Positions 11,501-23,500 of a stretch of DNA of 64,000 nucleotides are shown piece by piece. This stretch comes from Siphonodentalium dalli (taxonomy: Eukaryota > Mollusca > Scaphopoda > Gadilida > Siphonodentaliidae), in NCBI GenBank assembly GCA_032622095.1, contig CP136067.1:50321899-50385898 (forward strand). Reading direction: 5' to 3'. The translations under genes and the position numbers were made by a program. Position 1 is the stretch's first letter. Every line of letters starts with the position of its first letter. A model generated the notes under the pieces. The model saw only the letters and a list, made by a program, of their open reading frames with translations, did not search any database and was not told where the DNA came from.

Positions 11501-14500
11501 CAAAGCTTTTGAGTTCCACCTCATACTCCACAGAAGCATTAGGTGGAATGTTAAGTTCAGGCTTGCCTTCCTCGCCGTATGCATATATCGAATTAACAAT
11601 TATCTTCGATTTCTCCTTCTCTGTGAACTTTCTCAGAGCTATCTCTAATCCTTCAACAACTCCTTGTTCACTACCATCGCCTAGTTCAAACTGTATTTCT
11701 CTGTCTTCAAAAACATTTCCCTCATATTTCCCCACATAATGAACTGGAAAATACATGAAAAACACACCTGAGTTAACCTTTTCTATACTAAATACTCATT
11801 GATGAGTAGTTCCCTTCTTAACCCTTTACCCAACAGAAGAGCCCTGTGCCAATGCATTCTCTTATATATGCGAGTCGACCATAGGTCGCCTCACATATAT
11901 AAGAGAATGCATTGGCTTAACACATTAAAAATTATATTGAGTTTTTTAGGCCAATGCATTCTCTTATATATGCGAGGCGACCTATGGTCGACTCGCATAT
12001 ATAAGAGAATGCATTGGCACAGGGCATAACTATAACCATCACAATGTGGTCAGGGAGCCGGTTCCAATGATATCCATATTTGTATGGTTCTATTGAGACA
12101 GACCGAAGATATTTTAGGCTGTTGAAGCTTTATTTGGCCGGTTTTGGCCGGTTTGTTGGGTAAAGGGTTAAGGGAAATGTTCAGATAAATAGTTCAACAT
12201 AGGTCATTTGTTGAACTTATTATCTAAACATTTCACACAAATGAATACAAATTCTTCTGTACTTGTATTACTAGTATCATTCCATCTGGCTGTTGTCTGC
12301 TCATATATCCTTTAAAGGCCTCCATATGAATAATAGACAAGTGTGAGCATTAGACTTATTTACTGACAACACACCATTTGTAAATAGGGAAGGCTAAAAT
12401 TTGAAAACCCCACAATAATTATATAAACATGAAATGAGAAGTTTTACTGGCAATGACTTTGATCAAATGTATTCGCTGTGGATTACAATCATTTGAATGT
12501 AATGCAATTTCATTGGTAAGTGATGTAGTACATTAACCCTTTACCCAACAGAAGGGCCCTGTGCCAATGCATTCTCTTATATATGCGAGTCGACCATAGG
12601 TCGCCTCGCATATATAAGAGAATGCATTGGCTTAACACATTAAAAATGATAAAATTGTTAAAGAATGTAAGAAAAAATGGTAAAAAGTGTTAAAAAAAGA
12701 TTTTTTTTAGGCCAATGCATTCTCTTATATATGCGAGGCGACCTATGGTCGACTCGCATATATAAGAGAATGCATTGGCACAGGGCATAACTGTAACTAT
12801 CACAATGTGGTCAAGGAGCCGTTTCCAATGATATCCATATTTGTATGGTTCTATTGAGACAGACCGAAGATATTTTAGGCTGTTGAAGCTTTATTTGGCC
12901 GGTTTTGGCCGGTTTGTAGGGTAAAGGGTTAACAGGTGGAATCCGGTCTCTTTGAGAAACCGACGGCAATTACAAACACAGCTTCATAATGTGTTGACAG
13001 TTTTCCCACTCATAGAGCGACACATAAATTTACAAATTTTATAATACAGATAACAAGCAACATATGAATGTGATAAAATAACTCACTGAAATCTAGAAGA
13101 CAATATCTTCCAGATTACATCGGGGCCTCGGTGGCTCAATCGGTTAGGGGTACAACTCCTAGCCGTTTCGCCTTCCAGCGCTGGCGATAAGGGTTCAAAT
13201 CCACATGTTTCCATCGTGGACTTTTTTGTAACTCGAAATCGTTATCTGGGAAAGTTGCCAGTTACTTGCCGATGGCCGGTGGTTTGCCGCACATGGTCGA
13301 CGAATTTATCAGCCATTGAAATCACTGTTAGATTAGCCGTAAGTGTGCGGATTTCCTCCACGATTAAAACTGGCAATGTCGTGATATGGCCTTAGTGGCT
13401 AAAACGACATAAAACCCCAATCAATCAATCAATCAATCAATCAATCCAGATTACATCAGCCAAGGATATGGTGATTTTGTTTGGATGATTGATTCACTGT
13501 GATCCATTCAACACCAAAAAATTGAGTGGCGATGATTAGCGAGCATTAAAATGGAATGTTGTAAACAACTTGGTATAGTTACAACCAAACTTTATTTAAG
13601 TTGGATCTCCCCAGTGTTTGGTGTTTTGCTTATCACACACTATTTACCCCACTGTAACAGAACAGATCCTCTGTTTACAAACACTGTGTGAACTTGACAA
13701 TACCATGATATTTATGCGATATTTATGATTGGTATAAGAATAATATCTGTCTATATTTTAATATTCTTTCAGTTTATGGTGGTTTTGATGGATGTGACTA
13801 TTTTAACAGCAATACCGTCGCAAAGGCCTCCCATGTCTTTAATGGAAAATCTAGGGAAGTAAATCTGAAATATTGTCGTCAGCTTTTTAAAGAGACTGAC
13901 GGTGAGCAGCAATCTGCAAAAGTGGTCATGTTGACTGAGTATAAACGTGGCAGTTCAATGTTCTTTTAGCATTTGTAATAAGATTTTATCTCTAAATATA
14001 ACCAACAACACATAAATTAAGTGATCCAAATATAGCATTTTGAAGTAAGAGACAAAATTACCCCAATAGGGTTGGAAGAAAATAATCTCTGCATTATGTG
14101 TATAATAGTGGTCAATAGCATACCATTAACAATCGCTCCCTCATTAGGATTCTTGTTACTAATTCCTTTGTGAATCTGGTGCCTAATTATACGGCCATCC
14201 TTCTCATCTGATAAATCTTCTCCTGTAAAAATATTTATATACATGTATCTTGTCTGTTATCCTGTAGGAGTTGTTAAAATAATAATAATGACAGTTTTAT
14301 ATAGCGCTTAACCAATTACTTGCTCTTAGACGCTAATGACAAAATGAACAATTCTGGATATAAAGTGTCTGACATTTACAGAATGAGTTCCTCAGAGGGT
14401 GAATTTAGGACGATATCCCACACAAACTTGTGACGAAGGGCTGCGTCACCAAGTTCCCCCTCTGGGAATCTCATTCTGCTTAGTTGCCAACTGCTATGGG

Positions 14501-17500
14501 AGACCTAGGATCAGATTGAAGTTCCCCAGTTGAAGTTAGTAACCTCAATAATGCATTTTATCTTCTGCAAATTAGGGGATACAGAAACAGAAGGGAATAA
14601 GTAACTAAAATCAGTGTTAATTTGAGACGATAGATACTTCCCAGAAGATGAGGCCGAAGAAGAATTTTTTAGTACTCTGTGTACTAACCTATCAAATTCA
14701 AAAAAAATTATTAATTTTGGGTCACTTGGGATACTCGTACAAAAATTAAAACAAGTGTTGCACATCAAAGATGGCTCTGGCTGAGTTTTTTTAGCCCATA
14801 AAGTGAATCTGTTCGACTGAGAATCACTCAAAATAAATGAACCAAAGAACCATACATGTGTCTCAGAACAAATGGTCTTAACTCAGGTAAATTAAAATGA
14901 AAGTGTCAAAATAGCTCAACTTGGGCAGGTGTTAATATTTTTATGCTGAGCAGTCAATAGAATGATAAAGAATGAAAGTCAAAAAGCAGGGTGTGCCAAT
15001 GTGAAATTCAAGATGGCTCCAGGCACCCATGTTTTTGTTTTTTTTATTTCGGAAGAATTGGTCACACCATAGAACCATATGAAATTTGGATGAGGGATGA
15101 GGGATGTGGCATATAGGGTGTGCCAAAGAATTTTAGCCACGAAAAGAGTAAAATCCAAGATGGCCACCCACTGCCACTCGAGACCATGTTTTTTAACAAA
15201 ATTCAGAAAATATCGTTGGCTCCCATCTAGAGGTTACCCTGAATATCCTTATGAAGTTTGGTGACAATCGGATGAGGGATGTGGCCTGTAGCTTGTGCCG
15301 AAAGATTTAGTCATGCAAAGAGTAAAATCAAAGATGGCCACTGGCAACCATGTTTTTCCACGAAATTCGGAAAATATCGTTGGCTCCCATCTAGAGGTCA
15401 CCATGAAGATGCATATAAAGTTTGGTGATGATCAGATGAGGGATGTCGTCTGTAGGGTGTGCCAAATTCAAAGAGTAAAATACAAGATGGCTGCTGGTGC
15501 CCTAGTCCAAGTCTTCTCGTACTAAAACCGGCTAAGATATTGGGATGGAGGTGCCGGTCTTTAGTCCGAGTTCCAGGCCCATGGTCTCCTTTGACACGAG
15601 TTAATCGTTAGTGACCCGCTCAAATAAAACCACAATTATATGAAATAAAATATCACAATTGCTACAATAAACGGATAGTTTCCGCAGAAGACATGCTATT
15701 TGATCTGAAACCCACATCGGTTGTGAATTGAAAGCGGTAATTTAATGTGAAAAGAAACTTTTGCCGCAGTGTTCAGCAGTGTTTACATATTTTTTAAAGT
15801 ATGCGAACTCAGTTGACCTTGCGAACTGCGTTCGGCATTTTCCGGTGAAAATATTCCGTAGATTTTCAATCAACCACGCACGATGAATTCTCCATTGTAA
15901 TCGTAATTATACGTGACAATAAATAAATTATTACATAGATTAAATACATATTGAAGATATAAATGTAATACATTAAATAAATTACGGGAATTATAACCAT
16001 CTCACAGTTTAAAACAGTGTAAACACAATGATCATTAGAATATCATGGGGGCCGCCATTTTGTTTGTATCGAAATTCGTCTCGGCCAAAACAAACACCGG
16101 ACAATGCCGAAGTTCTTCGGAACCTGAGTTCGGCTTTCAGTTAAGTAAACAAACAGAAAAAACAGCGATGTTGGTGACAATCAACCGGAATATTCTATGC
16201 GTAATTTAACATGAAAGTTAGATTATTATACACCATTATGACCATGATATGTCTCTCTTTCCGATGTATATAGCATCATGTATTGATTCATTAGGTAAAT
16301 CGAGTAAAATACACCACAGATTCCCGCCACAGATCGTGGGCGTAACTCGTGTGATATGATTGGTATGCAAGCGGGCTGGGACTAAAAACAGCAAATCGCC
16401 ATCCCAATATCTTAGCTGGTTTTAGTACAAGAAGACTGGGACTACTGGTGCCCATGTTTTTAATTGAAAATCATTCAAATTCGATAGCTCTCATCTAGAG
16501 GTGATCCTATTGATACCTCTAGATTTACAAATCATTCCTTAGATATATGCGGGCTGCAGCCATGTTTTCTTTTTAACGAATTTTAGAAATATTCGATGGC
16601 TCCCATCTAGAGGTCACCCGAAGATCCATATGAAGTTTGATGACAATTCGATGAGGGATGCCGCCCAAAGGGTGTGCCAAAGGATTTAGTCTTGCAAAGA
16701 GTAAAATCCAAGTTGCTGCTGGAGGCCATGTTTTTTAACGAATTTTGGGAAAAAATCAATGGTTCCCATGTAGAGGTCATCCCAAAGATCCATTTGAAGT
16801 TTGTGGATGCCTGTAAATTTTCAAAATATTTATTCAATATGATGGATCAAATATGAAATTCAAAATGGCTGCTGGTGACCATGATTTAAAAAAAATTCTG
16901 GAAAAATTGATGGCTCCCATCTACTAGTAGAAGAGGTCACCCCGATGATCCATATGAAGTTTGGTGATGACCGGTTGAGGGATGTGGCCTGTAGGGTGAG
17001 CCAAAGGAAATTGTTGACAGATGCACGGACAGATGCAAGCATGGAAGAGGCATTCGCCAACCCACGGTAATATAGCTCAAACTTTTAAGTAAAGTAAAGT
17101 TGAGCTAAAAATAGGACAAACCTGGTTTTTGAACTCAATCAAGATATTGTTGTGAAAGATCCATATACCCAATATGAAAAAATTAGTTGACGTTTACACG
17201 TTAATTTTTTTCGTATTATAAAATTGCTAAAAATTGAAAAACTAAGGGCCGTAACTCAGGTAAAACGGATCGGACAAATCTGGTTTTCGAACTTGTCCGA
17301 GATCTTGTAAAAGATCAATAAATCGAATATGGATGAAATTGGTAGGTGTTTGTTCTAGTTATCGGGCTAATGAAGATAACATTTCCTAAAATTGCTAAAA
17401 ATAGACAAACTAAGGGCTGTAATTCAGGTAAAAAGGATCGGACAAATTTGGTATTCACCATATACTAAATATGAATGAAATTGGTTGATGATTGTTAAAG

Positions 17501-20500
17501 TTATCACGCTAATGGACATAAAATTTCCTAAAATTGCTAAACTTTGACAAACTATGGGTCATACATAACTCAGATAAAAGAAATCGAACAAAACCGATTT
17601 TCGATCTTGATTGAGAAATTGTTATGAAAGATCCATATACCAAATACGAATGAAATTGATTAACCTTTGTTCAAGTTATCATGCTAGTACAGCTGTCGCA
17701 CATGACAATTAGCTCACGTACCAAACATTGTCAGAATCCATCAATAAATGGCGATGTTATATAGGTTTGATGCCGCTGCCCGCTAACCATCCCTTGCCAT
17801 ACCAATAGTTTTGATAAAAGAGATACTCTTGGCTTTGGGAAGTGGCCAACTAAAATATTCTCAAATCTCATAACTTGTAACCTCAGTAAAACAGTATAAA
17901 CACATGATGTGATTTAGAATTGATTACCGTAACATCTTTGCCATATTCTCAATGTATTAGTCAATGTTAACCTGGTGATATGTAATCGGAAATTCATTTG
18001 TTGCACTGAAGGCCTCTATCCAAAAGCTATGCACCAAGCAATGAGCGTTATTATTCCAATTATTTGGAAAATTAAAGAGTTTGAAATTAAAATGGATGAA
18101 AGCATACCTTCCCATCTATACAGCTCTATTTCAAAGATGAGAGTGGCATTGGGTGCAATTTTTGGAGGGGAGCCCTTCTCCCCGTAAGCATATTCTGCTT
18201 TACATGTCACTCTAGCCTTCTCTCCTCTTTTCATCGTGGCCACAGCGAGGTCCCATCCTCTGATGACACTTCCTGAAAAAGCAGAGATAATTTTTTTGTC
18301 AAATACAAAAGTCTGTAACAAGCATGCAAATTTTGCAATATATGTGAATTTTGATAAAGATGATACTGAGTCTGATGAGTCACATTCTAAGAAATTTCAG
18401 CCGAAAATTTACATGACGGGGAAGTCATGTGAGATTGCCATTTTCTGCAACATCTCTTTGGTATGATATTAGGCTCATTTAAATTTAGTTAGAGTCAGAC
18501 GGTTTGTAACACTCAGTCCAACACTAACAAGTCGCCTGATTTTATAAAGTTTGAAGATTACAAAACTGTCCCAAAGTATGTCCAAAGTAATCATCAAAAG
18601 TCCATTTTTGGTTAAAAAATTTATTCATGCTGGAAAATATTGATTATTCTCATATAAATATATTGAAATCAAACATTAGGTAAGAGAAATAACTATGATC
18701 TTTGTACGGTAGCCAGTGATTTCGACCCACTGTGACTTCGACCCAAAGTAATTTCGACCCAATTTGGTGATCTCATCCCACTGCAGGTATTTTTCCCATA
18801 AGCAGGGTTTCCGCCAGGGGAGAATTAATGAGTCCGTATTGGGGAAAACCACCATGGTTCGTCCTGTCGGGCAAAAATTTTGTAATTTGATACTGAAAAG
18901 AAGCCATTTCCTTGCACCTGAGTGTCCCACAAAGCAATCCAAAGCTATGTATATTATGCAAGTCGATCATTTCCGTGGGTGCATTAATTCTGTTGATGGT
19001 ATCCAAATAGTTAGTCATTTAATTACGTACGTAAGACTGCCGTCTGATTGAAGACTATTTATATAAATGAACGATCTACGAGTTTAATACAGTGTTAACT
19101 GTTTACAAATTTATAACTTACAATAAGATTCCAACAGGTATAATGAATCTAAACACTAAAAAGAATCTACGCATTTGACCAATAATACCTAGCAAGGAGA
19201 ATTGAATAAAGTATTTCTTAGAATTTCAAGTAGCGTCAGTGAAAATGAAACTGACAGGATTATATATTCTGTCAATCGTAAAACTATTTGTGCGCGGTGA
19301 CGTCATACTGCAGGGTTTTTCTGCAGGAGATATTTATAGCGGCGAAATAGGAATGGTAGCGAAATCTTTCACTCGGAACGCGTAACTTGTTCAATAGTCT
19401 GTATTAGTCCAACAACTGATGACCGCAGCTATAGAACAGAGTTTTAGCCAACGTGTTATAAAATATAATTGAGTTTTTGGTGGGAAATGTGAACATGTGG
19501 CGGGACAACGTTACTATTATTGACCATACTTTGACAAAATCTCCATATTGGGGGGGGGGGGGGGGGGGGGGGGGGTATGTGTTCGTGTTTATCCTCCATG
19601 CATGTAATATGGCTCAAATGAATGGTGTTCTCACTGTGAATTCCCGCTATAAAGACTGATTTGGGACAGGTTCCATATTATTGTGAAATAAATCACTTTG
19701 GGATTTTGTTAAGTATGCATGGCAATATACGCATAATAATCAACACACGTAGAGAATTACATGTATTTTTCAAGAACTTCACTTACCGGTACATCGAACT
19801 CAAAACAAATGATAATACAGCAACAAGATAAAGGATCAACATTGAGTAGTTTCATCCACGAAAATCCTGTGCATAAAAATATCCCCGACTCAGTAATTGG
19901 GTGTTCTTTGATCCAATTATGTAATCGTACGATAGCACGGGGTCTTTGAGCGTGAATAGTTTCATCCATGGAATCCCGTGCACAAAAATATCCGCACTCA
20001 GCGGTCCGGCATTCTTTGATGTTACCGCGACATGTATTACGCTGTATCTAATGTCGCTATTTGACACGCTCTTTCTTATTGTTTTTTCGGGAGATGGACT
20101 GTGTCGATTTCATTTTGTCAATATTAATGAAAATAAGTGTAGATATATAGCCTGTCGACACAGACAAGACTGAAAAAGTTTTTAATAACGTCATTTATTT
20201 GTGTATGAGTGGGATTTCGTGCAACGACCGACGGGGGGATTGGGTCCGTAGGACGGACCCGCAGCCGGCCTGGCGGAAACCCTGCCATAAGTCACCTCGA
20301 CCTACTAATTAGTAGTCGTTATTTTGAACTGTTTTCACAATTTTATTCACCAGGTTTCAGTCATGGCGTGGAATCCGTGGATCGTATTTTCACACAGTAA
20401 ATCTACAAGCTGCCAGCTGAATTGAGCACTGCTCGTGTCAGTCAGATGAGTACAGTAGCCGTGAACAAGCGTCTAACTGTATATATACCTAGGTTATATG

Positions 20501-23500
20501 GCTGTGGAATCATACATTCAACCATTACTTTATATCACAATGACCATTTTGTTAGTTGTAATGGTTACATTAGTGAATGACAAGAATCAATAGAATGTGA
20601 CATTTGCTGCAAATTTACACATAGAACTTGCAACACAGGTACATGTATGTGCATTTTAAGCTTAAGCTTAAATTTAAGCATATAGACCAATTCAATTTTA
20701 ATTTAAATACATTTAACAAATTTAACAAATTATAAACACATGCTGATTTCAAGTATTCTCTCTTGTAGGAATCACACAAGAATACAGAACTGCAGCCAAA
20801 ACAAATGCACCAATTCCTGGTGTGTCTTCAACCAATCATCCGGACAAACAACGACGTTGAAGGGTAGCACAACAGAATAAATGGGAAGACATCCGCAAAT
20901 AGTGGATTCTATATGCTCACCAAAGCCATGTACACAGAAATCCAGTTTGTGACAATCGGATGTAAGCTTGTCAGCATGAGAAAGGTGAAACAAAGGCAAA
21001 AAGAGAATTATAGACAATTCCAGGAGAAAATAGGGGAGGGGATACTGTCATTCTTTCTCTGGGATGATTTTATTGACGGCGATATCTATATCATAGAACT
21101 TCCGGGGGAAATCGCAAGCATCAACGGGCCAGTGGAGTGAAATTACAAAGATTTTTCTGCCTATCAAGTATCTTGGGAATGGATCCGGGTCCCTTCGAAT
21201 TGGGAAAAATGTGTATTTACAGACCAAAATTGGGAATTTTCCATGTTTTAGAAAAATTCAATTAATCACTGTTACACACAAGTAAATAGTACTAATAGTC
21301 TAATACCGTAATTTTCGGTGTATAACGTGACTTAAACACAGGTAACTCAAAGATGGAGTAAAATGATAAAATCCCAGCCCATTCAGCCTAAAGAGGTCCA
21401 TTTATCAGCCTCAGTTAAGTTGAAAATTCACAGATAACAATGGAAGGAATCAAGCCATCCACCAAACTTCGACAGAAAAACGGTAATGAAACACTCAAGG
21501 ATGGATAGGTATCTAGTTGTAATTCAATAAATAAAAATAAAAATTAAATAATTAATACCAAATCAATGTGTCTGTGTTATCATTCCCATATTGAGCTAAC
21601 TATTGCGGCTGTATCGCGTCGCAGAAACTTTGTGATAGTCTGCTCCGGCTTGTTTCCCCGCTTTTTTCACGTAGTATTTTGAATTGTGCGACATGACAAG
21701 TATTTACTGTACACTTGTTTTATATAAATCAGCAAATTATTTAGAGTTATCCTCCCTCTTTCATAAATGCACTGACTGGTAGATGGGAGGTAATTCGCAT
21801 GTTAAGCTAATAGTTAGTTCGCCGCTTGTATATTAAACGATGCGGGCTCCCGATGTCGCCGATTTATTACGGGTTTTCAGCCGTTTATCGATCGACTGAG
21901 TGCACAAAACGTCGGAAAAAATTTATAATTATTCAATAAACCCAATGGTATTATATACCTGTCTGCAATTGGTAATTTGGTGGTTGATAATTACGAATAA
22001 AGGTGCCTTTTTCCCATTGGGAATGGGGCCGATTACCGGACCCTGAGGACACCTAAAATTATCCCTGAATTAATATATATTAGATTATGTCATGTCAATA
22101 ATCATGTGATTATATTTTATATATATATATATATATATGTTATTTTGTACCATGTTAAATCTTATGTTAAATACGAAATAATTTATTTTTTTTAAACTGG
22201 TCGAAGTCACTCCTTCAAAAAATCCAAATAATGGGTCAAGGTCACCATATGGCATATCGGGTGGAAATCACTATGGGTCGAGGTCACTGGTAATCATTTG
22301 TACTAGTACTAATAAAATAAAATAAAAATGATAAACTGATATAGCTAGATTTGCATATTATGTTCAAATCGGACTATAGTATATAGGCAGATCTGCACAA
22401 TGAGACATCTGCGAAGATATATCCGCAAATACATACATGTACATCCTTCAAAAATTCTAACCGGTATTCAAATAGCTAGTACGTTTTTTAATCACATTTT
22501 AATCACACATCGCCTCGCAGTATACACATATATGGCATAATAACTTACTATATTAAAGATGTAAGTTCCAAGAAAAACAAGTTCCAAGATCCTATGCAAT
22601 ACATGTAGGTAAAAATTCGGTGTGACGATTTGCAGTAGGTCCCTATTTGCGGAGGTCACTTTGCGGAGGTCTCCGAATTCGCGGAGGTCCCCTAAAATGG
22701 GCGAAATATGTTGATTTTAATGAGGGAATGGGTGCGTATATGTCAATTGATACGCATTTTAAATCAAATAATATTATTCATTACCTAGCGCATATACATA
22801 TATATAAATAACATGCGGGCATGCGATTCAATGCCAAGGAGGTCTATATCATGTTCATGAGCAAAACAACATCTTTCACATACCAGCTATTAAACAACTG
22901 CCTACTGGAAGAAGTAGATGAAAACCCATACCTGGGGGTGACACTCTCCAAGGACATGAAATGGTCATCTCACATCAACAAAATCACACAGAAGGTGAAG
23001 AGTACGCTAGGCTTCATTAGAAGAAACCTAAAGAAGGCTCCAGCAAAAAGCAAGCTGATCGCATACGAAACCTTAGTGCGACAAAGTTGGAATATGCATC
23101 AGTTGTCTGGGACCCCCACCTGATAGGAGACATTGACAAACTAGAGAGGATACAGAAGAGAGCAGGGAGATTCCTAACAGGGTACTATACATCACAAGAG
23201 GCAGGAACAATTACCAACATTCTGCGTGAATTACAACTACAAACACTAGAAGGCCGAAGGTATGACCACCAACTCCAGTGTTTAGCAAGGTAGTGGACGG
23301 GCTGGTCCCGGCTATCGACACAAATGACCTGTTGAGTAGGGGTGTAACGATACGGGGTATGGGGTGTATCGATGTTTATCGCGATACAGAGGTCACGATA
23401 CGATACGTATCGCGATTTTACTTACCTAAAATTATAGTGATATTGCCGAGTCTTCATACGGACTGTATATACACTGATATATAGCGATAACGGCGGGTGG

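Larger units (their letters stand above)
18711..22294. mobile_element. Large TIR element (3.6 kb), superfamily unknown
   Basis: Left end CCAGTGATTTCGACCCACTG at 18711; right end, read inverted from 22294, CCAGTGACCTCGACCCATAG. The CGACCCA motif is repeated several times within each end. No transposase match was found inside. It hosts a nested hAT element (18803-20284) and a pogo-type end at 21304. FKBP intron 1 and beyond exon 2's upstream side. Confidence 0.6.

Noticed and set aside
11371-11739. Plus-strand open frame of 122 residues
   Set aside because: It is the antisense of FKBP exon 4 plus the foldback MITE.
13122-13205. A tRNA gene
   Set aside because: Boxes A and B are present, but the body continues into a SINE with an (AATC)n tail and target duplications, and no proper cloverleaf was found.
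19477-19659. Glycine-run open frame
   Set aside because: Created by the poly(G) tract within a hAT-like element.
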